Below are positions 33,353 through 41,891 of a stretch of DNA of 64,000 bases, piece by piece. A program made the position numbers and the translations under genes. The notes under the pieces are model-generated. The model was not told where the DNA came from, ran no database searches, and saw only the letters and a program-made list of their open reading frames with translations. Source of the DNA: Pseudomonadota bacterium (lineage in GTDB: Bacteria > Pseudomonadota > Alphaproteobacteria > Rhizobiales > Hyphomicrobiaceae); the NCBI GenBank assembly GCA_023405815.1, contig JAEXXM010000043.1:1-64000 (forward strand), written 5' to 3'. How positions within the stretch are numbered: position 1 is the stretch's first letter; each line of letters opens with the position of its first letter.

Positions 33353-34897
33353 ATGGATTATCGGGGGCAGGACCTGGACCTCAGGACGTCGCGCTGGAGC
33401 GCCGCGTCCACGGATCCGACGGGTTGGCGCGAGGTGGCTTCACCTGCGCCTCAATCTCCTTCGCCACGACCGCCGGCAGCGCGATCCGGGCCGATCTGGG
33501 TCGACGAGTCGGTGTTGACTTGTGCCAATCATGCCTACGACGTGGCACTGGCTTATCGGTCTCCCGAGGTCCGTCTCGAGCATCTGCTGCTGGCCATGAC
33601 GCGGGTCGAAGCCGCTGCCCAGGCGCTGGAAGCGCGGGGCGTGCGAGTCGTGTCCTTGCGCCGCGACAGCGCGGTCGCCATTGCCGGCGAGCCGCCGTCG
33701 GGCGGCGCCGAGGGTGCCTCGCCGCGCCGCTCGCCTGAGCTGGAGGACGTGCTGCGGCTCGCTTCCTCGCGCGCGTCGCACCACGGACATGCCGCGTCGA
33801 TCGATGACGTCGTGCAGGTGCTGACAGATATTGGTGGCGACCTTCCCGGCGGCGACCTGATCGCGCGCCACTTCCCGCGGCCGACGCGCGAATACTGGGG
33901 AGGCACCGGAGGAGCGCGTCCGCATCAGCACCTCAGCGGCCATCTGCTGGAGGTGAGCGAGGGTGGCAGCCCGCTCGCCGTCGCGGCGCCTGCGGTGATC
34001 GACCCGGCCATCGTGCAGACGATCATCGAGCGACTTGCCGACATGGAGCGCGCGTTCTCGGAGCGCCTGCATGCGGTCGAGCAGGCCATGGCGCGGCAAC
34101 CGTTGTCCGCACATGTTGATCTTTCGCCGATCGACAACCGTCTCTCGGTGATCGAGAGCCTCATGCACGGCCGGCCGGTCGAAGGAGGTGTCGCGGCGAT
34201 CGATCCAGCACTTACCGATCGGCTCTGGGCCATCGAGCATGCGCTGGGCGTCGAGCGCACGGAGCGCGTGAGCGCGGTCACGCAGCTTTCCGACGAGATC
34301 AGCGGCGTTCGCAGCGCCGTGCGCCTTGCGGCGCAGAACAACGAGCAGGCGCAGGCGCAGCTCGCCGATCAGATGCAGCAGGTCGCAGCCGGGCTGGAGC
34401 AGCACCGGATCGATCTTGCCTCCAGCATCGGCGACCGCATCGCCGGCATCGAGCAGGTGCTCGACGGCTACGACCAGAAGGCTGCCGAGGCGCAGGCCGT
34501 GTACAGCGCGGAGCTCGCCGAAGTGCACGAGGCACTGATGAAGATCAGCGCCAACCAGCACACGCTGGCCGGCGCGATAGATAACTGGCGCAACAACGAC
34601 TCCGGCGAAATCCATCTCATCAACACGCGCATTGGCGCGGTGCACGAAGATGGGGCGAAACGGCTCGCGGCGATGGAGAAGCTGTGCGCGGATGTGGAGA
34701 CGCTGTCGCAATTGGTGCTGGAGGACCGTGGCCACGTGGTGAAGCGCAGCACCTTCAAGCAGTGGCTCTACGGCACCGAGGACTGGATCCGCGCGAGCTG
34801 GCGCCGGCCGCGCTCGCCGCTTATCGAGCCGGTCGAGCTGAAGCCGGGGCGCAGCGGCGGGTTCTGGCCGTTCAAGCGGCGCAGTTCGGCGCTCTAG
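33353..34897 (+). CDS. Clp N-domain plus coiled-coil protein without ATPase
   Basis: A 514-residue cytosolic protein. After a variable, proline-rich 50-residue leader, residues 51-175 look like a Clp N-terminal (Clp_N) double repeat: VLTCANHAYDVALAYRSPEVRLEHLLLAM, then PELEDVLRLASSRASHHGHAASIDDVVQVL. No Walker motifs follow. Residues about 225-445 are long heptad-like helices rich in Glu, Gln, Ala and Leu. The C-terminus is basic and ends WPFKRRSSAL. Clp_N domains bind substrates or adaptors, so it may recruit proteins; this is inference. It could be a scaffold or polar factor. Confidence 0.65.
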   Translation: MDYRGQDLDLRTSRWSAASTDPTGWREVASPAPQSPSPRPPAARSGPIWVDESVLTCANHAYDVALAYRSPEVRLEHLLLAMTRVEAAAQALEARGVRVVSLRRDSAVAIAGEPPSGGAEGASPRRSPELEDVLRLASSRASHHGHAASIDDVVQVLTDIGGDLPGGDLIARHFPRPTREYWGGTGGARPHQHLSGHLLEVSEGGSPLAVAAPAVIDPAIVQTIIERLADMERAFSERLHAVEQAMARQPLSAHVDLSPIDNRLSVIESLMHGRPVEGGVAAIDPALTDRLWAIEHALGVERTERVSAVTQLSDEISGVRSAVRLAAQNNEQAQAQLADQMQQVAAGLEQHRIDLASSIGDRIAGIEQVLDGYDQKAAEAQAVYSAELAEVHEALMKISANQHTLAGAIDNWRNNDSGEIHLINTRIGAVHEDGAKRLAAMEKLCADVETLSQLVLEDRGHVVKRSTFKQWLYGTEDWIRASWRRPRSPLIEPVELKPGRSGGFWPFKRRSSAL

Positions 34898-34923
34898 GCG
34901 AATTTCGGCTCATGGCGTGCGGC

Positions 34924-35221
34924 TCAGACGCCGTGCGTCTGCGCGCCTTTCTCATCGAAATGCAGCGTGACGGGGTCCTCGTCGAGCATGGCGATCTCCG
35001 CCTGCTTCAGAGTGCCGTTGCCGTGATAGCGATGCGTCAGCTCCACCTCGCCATACCACCTTGTGAAAGCCAATCAGCTTTCCATTCGCATCGTAGTAGG
35101 CGCGGATGAACGTGTTGCGGTTGGACAGCGCCTCCGGCTCGATCGAATTCACGAGATTGAACGGCAGCGCCACGCCCGTATACGTGGCGTAGAACCGGCA
35201 TTCACGATGCGTCTGCTCCAC
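34924..35221 (-). pseudogene. small DUF6156-like gene with a frameshift
   Basis: A coding stretch on the minus strand starts at GTG 35221 (GGAGAAGG ribosome site) and reads ECRFYATYTGVALPFNLV, then RNTFIRAYYDANGKLIGFHKVV. At about 35051-35062 the frame must shift to continue as YGEVELTHRYHGNGTLKQAE ... DEDPVTLHFDEKG, ending at TGA 34924. Its length, 298 bases, is one more than a multiple of three. Rejoined it gives about 98 residues resembling what I remember of DUF6156. It lies 29 bp after the flavoprotein stop. Either a broken gene or a sequencing indel explains it. Confidence 0.6.
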
Positions 35222-35250
35222 GTACCTTCTCCAGATGACAGTGCGGCCGC

Positions 35251-36708
35251 CTAGAGAACCTTGCCGGGATTGAGGATGCCATTCGGATCGAGCGCCGCCT
35301 TGATCTTGCGCATCATCGCGATCTCGACGGGGCTCTTGAAGCGCACGAGCTCGGATCGCTTCATCTGGCCGATACCATGCTCGGCGGAGATCGACCCGGA
35401 AAAGCTCGCGACGACGTCGTGCACGGCGCTCGCCATGTCGTTCCAGAGCGCGAGATAGTCGGCCTTGTCTATGCCCTGCGGCTGGGTGACGTTGTAGTGC
35501 ACGTTGCCGTCGCCGAAGTGGCCGAAGACGACCGGGCGCGCGCCGTGGCAAATGCGCTCGACGGCGGCGCCGGCAGCGGCGATGAACTCCGGGATGCGTG
35601 CCACCGGCACCGAGACGTCGTGCTTGATGCTGCCACCCTCGGGGCGCTGCGCCTCCGACGCGCTCTCGCGCAGCTTCCAGAGCGATTGCGCCTGTGCCAG
35701 CGATCCGGCGATCACGGCGTCGGAGATGATGTTCTTCTCGCTCGCCTCGGAGAGAAGGCGCTGCATGGTCGTCTCGGCGGCGCCGCCTTCGGTCGCGCTC
35801 GACAACTCGATGAGTACGTACCACGGAGCCTCTTCGCGCAAGGGTATGCGCGTGCCGGGAATGTGGCGGGTTACGAGCTCGAGCGTGAAGCGGCTCATGA
35901 ACTCGAAGGCGGTGAGCGAGTGCGCTCCACGCGACTCCGCGAGTCGAAACAGCGTCGCGACATCCTCCAGTGTCGGAAGCGCCGCCAGCGCAACGGCAGT
36001 CTCGGCAGGGCGCGGGAAGAGCTTCAGCGTCGCAGCGGTGATGATGCCGAGCGTGCCTTCCGAGCCGACGAAAAGATCGCGCAGGTCGTAGCCAGTGTTG
36101 TCCTTCTTTAGCGCGCGCAGGCCGTCCCAGATTTCGCCGCTCGCGGTGACGACCTCGAGGCCGAGCGTCAGCGCGCGCGCGTTGCCATAGGCGAGGACGC
36201 CAGTGCCGCCGGCGTTGGTCGCCAGCACGCCGCCGATCTGGCAGCTGCCTTCCGAGGGTAGACTGAGCGGGAACAGGCGGCCGGCGCTCTCGGCGGCGGC
36301 CTGAGCCTGGGCGAGCGTCACGCCGGCTTCGACGGTCATCGTGCCACCCGCGGCGTCGACGCCGCGCACATTGTTGAGGCGCGCCATTGAAATCACAACC
36401 TGACGGGCGTCGGTGGACGGGATCTGGCCGCCGACCAGGCCGGTGTTTCCACCCTGGGGGACGATGGCGATCGCGGCGTCGTTGGCGATCGAGACGATGT
36501 CGGCCACTTCGCGCGTCGAGCCGGGGCGCAGCACGAGCGCAGCGGCACCGTGATAGAGGCCGCGCAATTCGCGCAGATAGGGAAGCTGTTGGTCGCGGTC
36601 GGCCAGGGCGTGCGCGGCGCCGACGATCTCCGCCATATGCAACAGCGCGCGCTTGCGCGTGCCGGCGGCAGCGTTTGTAGTCCCTGTCTCTGCGCGCGTA
36701 TTCGACAA
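35251..36708 (-). CDS. FAD-linked oxidase, D-2-hydroxyacid (hydroxyglutarate/lactate) dehydrogenase type
   Basis: A 485-residue flavoenzyme of the VAO/PCMH family. The FAD pocket is marked by VPQGGNTGLVGGQIP, SLPSEGSCQIGGVLATNAGG and GSEGTLGIITAATLKLFP. The C-terminal substrate cap contains GHFGDGNVHYNV (metal ligands) and SAEHGIGQMKRSEL, and ends ALDPNGILNPGKVL. This combination is typical of D-2-hydroxyglutarate dehydrogenase, GlcD and D-lactate dehydrogenase relatives. The exact hydroxyacid cannot be told. It is cytosolic and precedes the frameshifted small gene on the same strand. Confidence 0.9.
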   Translation of the reverse strand: MSNTRAETGTTNAAAGTRKRALLHMAEIVGAAHALADRDQQLPYLRELRGLYHGAAALVLRPGSTREVADIVSIANDAAIAIVPQGGNTGLVGGQIPSTDARQVVISMARLNNVRGVDAAGGTMTVEAGVTLAQAQAAAESAGRLFPLSLPSEGSCQIGGVLATNAGGTGVLAYGNARALTLGLEVVTASGEIWDGLRALKKDNTGYDLRDLFVGSEGTLGIITAATLKLFPRPAETAVALAALPTLEDVATLFRLAESRGAHSLTAFEFMSRFTLELVTRHIPGTRIPLREEAPWYVLIELSSATEGGAAETTMQRLLSEASEKNIISDAVIAGSLAQAQSLWKLRESASEAQRPEGGSIKHDVSVPVARIPEFIAAAGAAVERICHGARPVVFGHFGDGNVHYNVTQPQGIDKADYLALWNDMASAVHDVVASFSGSISAEHGIGQMKRSELVRFKSPVEIAMMRKIKAALDPNGILNPGKVL

Positions 36709-36804
36709 GTCGGGCTCGGTGTTGCGATTTCAGCAACGAACAGTTGCCGGAAAAGACCAATTTCAGCAACTCGCAGGTGATGAATTTCGGTCCAAAAGGG
36801 CAAG

Positions 36805-36830
36805 TGTCATCCGGAAGTGCCGGGATGACA
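36805..36830. repeat. palindromic repeat, TGTCATCC family
   Basis: TGTCATCC (36805-36812) and GGATGACA (36823-36830) pair around ten bases. It is the same family as the elements at 43831, 43926, 43970, 48621, 48682 and 53162. It lies between Sua5 and the flavoprotein gene. Confidence 0.6.
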
Positions 36831-36840
36831 GTTCAAGCGG

Positions 36841-37794
36841 TTAGCGCGGGGCGGCGGCGCGCTGGAGACGGTCGTTGATGGCTTCGCCGAGCCCCTCGTG
36901 GGGGATGGGCATGACGGCGATGGCCGGGGCGCCGCTGGCGTCAAGCGTGCGCAGGGCGGCAAAGAGGTTTGCCGCCGCTTCCGTCAGATTGCCCGACCGG
37001 CTCAGATTGATGACCGGGCCGCTCGTTGATGGAGCGTCGGGGCCAAACGCCAGCAGTGCCTCGCCGGGACGGACGTCGCGCGCGTCAAGGCGCACCTTGG
37101 CGCTCGGTGCGTAGTGGCTCATGAGCTGGCCTGGCGCCGTGGGGCGATCTCCGGCGAGGATCGGACGCATCACCGGCTCGCCGAGCACCGCCTCGATGGT
37201 CTCGACCGGTACCGCGCCCGGCCGTAACAGAATGGGCCTCGCCCCGCGCGCATCGATGATCGTGGACTCGAGGCCGTGGGCAGTGGCGCCGCCGTCGAGC
37301 ACTACGGCGACCTGGTCGCCGAGGTCGGCATCGACGTGTGACGCCTGCGTCGGGCTGACGTGACCGGAGCGATTGGCGGACGGCGCGGCGAGCGGGCGGC
37401 CAGTCGCGGCGAGCAGCGCGCGTGCCACGGGATGATCGGGCGCGCGCAGGGCGAGGCTTGTCAGGCCTCCGGTGACGAGATCGGACAGCGGCGAGGACGC
37501 GCGCTTTTTCAGGACGAGCGTCAACGGGCCAGGCCAGAAGGCGTCGGCGAGGCGGCGCGCGAGCGGGGTCAATACTGCGTGGGTGTCGGCTGCATCGGCG
37601 TCGAGCACGTGCACGATGAGCGGATTGAAGCGTGGCCGGCCCTTGGCGGCGAAGATCTGGGCGACGGCCTGACCGTTGGTGGCATCGGCGCCGAGGCCGT
37701 AGACGGTCTCGGTCGGAAAGGCGACGAGGTGTCCGGCGCGCAGGTGCTCCGCGGCGCCCGCTATTGCTTTTTCGTCTGCCTTCTCGACGCCCAT
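36841..37794 (-). CDS. L-threonylcarbamoyladenylate synthase (Sua5/YwlC)
   Basis: A 317-residue enzyme making the threonylcarbamoyl-AMP intermediate for the t6A37 modification of ANN-decoding tRNAs. The YrdC domain reads LRAGHLVAFPTETVYGLGADATN, FNPLIVHV, FWPGPLTLVLKK, LALRAPDHPVARALL, APSANRSGHVSPT and ESTIIDARG. A C-terminal Sua5 domain follows after MSHYAPSAKVRL. The ATG at 37794 has GGAG nine bases upstream; ATGs at 37809 and 37827 are alternatives. It is divergent from the membrane protein gene. Confidence 0.93.
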   Translation of the reverse strand: MGVEKADEKAIAGAAEHLRAGHLVAFPTETVYGLGADATNGQAVAQIFAAKGRPRFNPLIVHVLDADAADTHAVLTPLARRLADAFWPGPLTLVLKKRASSPLSDLVTGGLTSLALRAPDHPVARALLAATGRPLAAPSANRSGHVSPTQASHVDADLGDQVAVVLDGGATAHGLESTIIDARGARPILLRPGAVPVETIEAVLGEPVMRPILAGDRPTAPGQLMSHYAPSAKVRLDARDVRPGEALLAFGPDAPSTSGPVINLSRSGNLTEAAANLFAALRTLDASGAPAIAVMPIPHEGLGEAINDRLQRAAAPR

Positions 37795-37892
37795 CCGGCT
37801 CGTCTCCATATCTTGCGGCGCTTTCATAGCCCCTTGGGCTGAATTCTGTCCAAAGGGCGTGTAAGGTTGCCGGCCCGGAGCGGGAGACGAGG

Positions 37893-39416
37893 ATGCAGCG
37901 CGCCCTCCAGAACGGACATCACCTGATGCGGGCCACGTGCGCGGCGCTGCTGCTGGCGGCAGCCGTGCCCGCGGCACAGGCCGAGTGGCTGTCGCGCCTT
38001 GCGCGGATCGGCGCCGAGGTGGGCGAGGTGGCGCCGAAGGCCGGGCGGATCGGCATCGTCGATCTGGAGCGGGCTGCCGTGCATATCCGGTCTCTGCCGC
38101 CAAGCAGCGGTGCGGCACTCGCGGCGCACGCGACGCCCGAAGGGCATTGGAAGTTCGTCAATCGCAACGGGGACGTTTTCACCGCCGGGACACCAGAGGA
38201 ATTGCAGCGCGTGCTGCCGACGCTGCTGCCCGACACCGCACCGGGCTCCAAGCTCGGCATCTACCTCTCCGAGGACACGCTGTTCGGCGAGCGCGCGCTG
38301 CTGAAGGACCTGCCGCCGGCCGCAACTTTCTATCTCGTCGCTGGCAACGAAAGCTATCCGCTCATCACGCGCACGCTGAGCAGCGGGGAGGCGATGTATG
38401 CGGCCGTGCGCCCGAACCTCATCGTCGAATTGCGCGACCGAGGGCTGTTCAACGAGGCGCTCTTGCAGCTCGAGCGTCCGCTGAGCCGCTACAGCATCCG
38501 CACCCTGGCTTTGGAGCCCGGCGGACCGGCGACGCTGTCCTCCTATCCGCGCATCGATCCCGACACGAAAGCGGCGCTGGTCGATGCCGTCGATCCGGCA
38601 TCGCTGGCGGGGGCCATCTCGTCGGTGCGTGGGCAGACCGTGCTGGTGACCGGGCGTGTCGAGGACAACCTCCTCTATTTTCGGCCGTCGAGCGGGGCGG
38701 AGCAGAGCGTGAAGCTCACCGACCTGATGGGGGCGGCGGCAGACTCTGACGTGAACCTCGTCATCCTGCACGCGGCATCGCCGCGGCAGCCCGGTGGGCG
38801 CAACTGGCTGTGGCAGCGGATCTCCGTCGGCGGGCTCGACGAGGCGCTGAAGCGCGCGACGCTCGGCGACTTCCTCGATGCGCTGGGGCAGCAGCGCGGT
38901 GAGTTCCGGGTGTCGATCTCGCGCGAGGGCTCGGGCCGCGTTGCGCTCCGGGCCGTGCCGGTGAATGCGGATGCGGGCGTCACTGGAATGGTCAGCGACC
39001 TGTGGACCAACTCGGTATCGAGCCTCACCGGCAACGTGGTGACGAGTGCAGTCGAGGTGCATGCGCGGGACGAGGACCGGCAACGGGAACTCGATACGCG
39101 CATCGTGCCGGGCGTGCCGGCATGGATTCAGATCACGTATCTTTTGAGCCTTATTGCCGGTGTGCTCGGCTGGCCCGTCGCCAGCGCCTGGTTCCAGCGC
39201 GTCTGGCCACCGGAGCAGCGCGAAGAATACGGGAACGCCGTCGGCTATCGGGCGGCGCAATCGATGCGGCTGGCCGCGTATCTGTTGCTGTTTCTGCCGA
39301 CCGTCGGGGTGCCGGCGCTCGTCGCGTCGGTCCTCCTGCAGCTGTGGACGCTCTTGACACTGCCAATTCGTGCGGTGCGTTGGCTTGTGGCGCGTACAGA
39401 GGCGCGGGCCGGTTGA
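37893..39416 (+). CDS. large envelope protein of unknown function
   Basis: A 507-residue protein with an N-terminal signal (RATCAALLLAAAVPAAQA; an inner ATG at 37926 would also preserve it). A periplasmic body of about 380 residues has no motif I can name. The C-terminal region has two membrane segments, ITYLLSLIAGVLGWPVASAW and AAYLLLFLPTVGVPALVASVLLQLWTLL, then a basic end. Blocks such as GNESYPLITRTL and VLVTGRVEDNLLYFRPS look structured. It precedes the deacetylase gene by 97 bp on the same strand. Confidence 0.6.
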   Translation: MQRALQNGHHLMRATCAALLLAAAVPAAQAEWLSRLARIGAEVGEVAPKAGRIGIVDLERAAVHIRSLPPSSGAALAAHATPEGHWKFVNRNGDVFTAGTPEELQRVLPTLLPDTAPGSKLGIYLSEDTLFGERALLKDLPPAATFYLVAGNESYPLITRTLSSGEAMYAAVRPNLIVELRDRGLFNEALLQLERPLSRYSIRTLALEPGGPATLSSYPRIDPDTKAALVDAVDPASLAGAISSVRGQTVLVTGRVEDNLLYFRPSSGAEQSVKLTDLMGAAADSDVNLVILHAASPRQPGGRNWLWQRISVGGLDEALKRATLGDFLDALGQQRGEFRVSISREGSGRVALRAVPVNADAGVTGMVSDLWTNSVSSLTGNVVTSAVEVHARDEDRQRELDTRIVPGVPAWIQITYLLSLIAGVLGWPVASAWFQRVWPPEQREEYGNAVGYRAAQSMRLAAYLLLFLPTVGVPALVASVLLQLWTLLTLPIRAVRWLVARTEARAG

Positions 39417-39513
39417 CCGAGCGGGTCGCGTCGCGCTGGCACTTTCGATGCGCCGCAGGCTAACATGGGCCATTGCACACGAGCCCATGAACCAGAACGC
39501 GGCAAGCGCATAG

Positions 39514-40461
<948 letters not shown>

Positions 40462-40489
40462 GAGGAACTTGAAGGCATCGGGACGCAGC

Positions 40490-40756
40490 ATGGAACCGAC
40501 CGGCGCTAAGACGCAGCCCAAGAACGCCGACGTTAAGGAGATGAGCTTCGAGCGCGCCCTGAAGGAGCTCGAGAGCATCGTCACGCGGCTGGAGCGCGGC
40601 GACGTCGAGCTTGAGGAGTCGATTGCGATCTACGAGCGCGGCGAGATCCTCAAGGAGCATTGCGACCGGCTGTTGCGCCAAGCGGAGGCGAAGGTCGAAA
40701 AGCTCACGTTTGCCGCTGACGGCTCGCCCAAGGGGACCGAGCCGCTCGACTCCTAG
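40490..40756 (+). CDS. xseB: exodeoxyribonuclease VII small subunit
   Basis: An 88-residue partner of XseA in the enzyme that degrades single-stranded DNA to oligonucleotides. The two-helix signature is clear: MSFERALKELESIVTRLERGDVELEESIAIYERG, then LKEHCDRLLRQAEAKVEKL (quoted in parts). The ATG at 40490 is preferred; a TTG at 40469 could lengthen it by seven residues. Its stop overlaps the stop of the convergent next gene by four bases. Confidence 0.93.
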   Translation: MEPTGAKTQPKNADVKEMSFERALKELESIVTRLERGDVELEESIAIYERGEILKEHCDRLLRQAEAKVEKLTFAADGSPKGTEPLDS

Positions 40757-41292
40757 ATCTTGCGACTGTCATAGGCCCAATGCAGCAGCGCCTGGCGCTG
40801 GCGGCGGCGGCAGCTCAGGTCACCCGGCTCGCAGTTCTTCTCGATCTGACGCACGTGGCGTTTGATCGCCTTCCAGCGCTTGATTTGACGTCGATCCTCC
40901 TCGGGCATACGCCGGCCCATGTAGTAACGGCAGTACCACTGGAACCAGCCGCGCGGGTCGTTCTCGTGGAGCCAGCCCTTGCGCCTCCACTCCGATAGCG
41001 GCTGGCTGGCATCGACGCCGAAGTAGTTGAGCTTGCAGTCGCGCCCACGGTTACCGTTGGCGAGCTTGGCGTGCGTGAACCAGCTCTTGGGAAACTCGCC
41101 GCGCGTATCGTTCATGTAGCGGCCGCAGAACACTCCAAGCCGCAGCATCTCGGCGGGTGTCAGATCGGGGGTGAACTCGGGATCGAAGTCGCGGCCGACC
41201 CTCGCCACGCACTCGTAGCTATAGCCCTTCTGCATCCTGTCATTGACGGTGACCCGGCGTTTGACCACGGGCGGGAAGCCTCTATCGCGCAT
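40753..41292 (-). CDS. conserved protein of unknown function
   Basis: A 179-residue basic, aromatic-rich protein. Sequence blocks include FTPDLTPAEMLRLGVFCGRYMND, FPKSWFTHAKLA, NYFGVDASQPLSEWRRKGWL, DPRGWFQWYCRYYMGRRMP and a Lys/Arg-rich C-terminal helix with LSCRRRQRQALLHWAYDSRKI. I recall similar proteins annotated only as hypothetical across bacteria and cannot assign a role. There is no signal peptide. It lies between xseB and dxs, genes that are usually adjacent, so it appears inserted. Confidence 0.65.
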   Translation of the reverse strand: MRDRGFPPVVKRRVTVNDRMQKGYSYECVARVGRDFDPEFTPDLTPAEMLRLGVFCGRYMNDTRGEFPKSWFTHAKLANGNRGRDCKLNYFGVDASQPLSEWRRKGWLHENDPRGWFQWYCRYYMGRRMPEEDRRQIKRWKAIKRHVRQIEKNCEPGDLSCRRRQRQALLHWAYDSRKI

Positions 41293-41566
41293 TGGTCGTG
41301 GCGGAAGCGCTCTACACGCGGAAAGGCCGGCTGCGGCCTATCGTCATTGCCTGGCGAAGCGCCCGGAAAATCCCATTTTACTCGAATAGCTTAGCAGAAA
41401 ATAAGCACTGACGGCCGTTCGCCAGCGCCGGTGGCGAAGGGGCGTTTGTGCCTAGCCTATGCCGTTTAACACCGTTAGGGTGCCGCCGGCTCGGAGACCG
41501 GGAGGCGTTTTTTCTGCTTCTGATCCGTTACTTTGGGCCGTGTGTTTATAATTGGGGAGAAGACCA

Positions 41567-41746
41567 ATGAAGTCTTTGATGGCTCTCGCTGTCGCACTCA
41601 GCAGCCTCGCAGTCGTCGGCGTCGCCACCACCTCGCCGGCTGAGGCTCATTTCAAGAAGAAGTGCTGCCATCATCATTACAAGCACTACAAGTGCAAGAA
41701 GCATAAGCACTGGTTCTGGAAGAAGCACAAGAAGTGCCACCGCTAA
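41567..41746 (+). CDS. small secreted His/Lys/Cys-rich cationic peptide
   Basis: A 59-residue precursor. Residues 1-27 are a classical signal peptide ending in SPAEA. The mature part would be only 32 residues, HFKKKCCHHHYKHYKC followed by KKHKHWFWKKHKKCHR. It contains about 12 Lys, 1 Arg, 9 His and 4 Cys, with no acidic residue. A GGGGAGAAG ribosome site precedes the ATG and a perfect terminator follows, so it is a real monocistronic gene. The composition suits binding of soft metals (Cu, Ni, Zn) or of anionic surfaces such as LPS, DNA or polyphosphate. An antimicrobial peptide is also possible. Function is unproven. Confidence 0.8.
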   Translation: MKSLMALAVALSSLAVVGVATTSPAEAHFKKKCCHHHYKHYKCKKHKHWFWKKHKKCHR

Positions 41747-41772
41747 GCTTCCAGTCAGCTCAGGGCTGATGA

Positions 41773-41801
41773 GCGCGGCTCCCCCCGGAGCCGCGCTTTT
41801 T
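41773..41801 (+). terminator. strong rho-independent terminator
   Basis: A 10-bp perfect GC-rich stem (41773-41782 with 41787-41796) with a CCCC loop is followed by TTTTT. It is the best intrinsic terminator in the window and belongs to the small peptide gene 27 bp upstream. Confidence 0.92.
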
Positions 41802-41891
41802 GTTTTGCCGCGGCCAGGCGCGGCGATTGCACGCTTGCGGGGGCGCGACAGTGTGACATAACAATGCACTACATTTGCACGGGATGGCTCG

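Noticed and set aside
41487..41518. Possible terminator-like GC stretch followed by TTTTTT upstream of the peptide gene
   Set aside because: The flanking arms do not pair well; only a 4-bp CCGG stem can form.
41547..41552. TATAAT before the His/Lys-rich peptide gene
   Set aside because: It lies only 14 bp before the ATG, so a transcript from it would lack a full ribosome site. It is probably a chance match.
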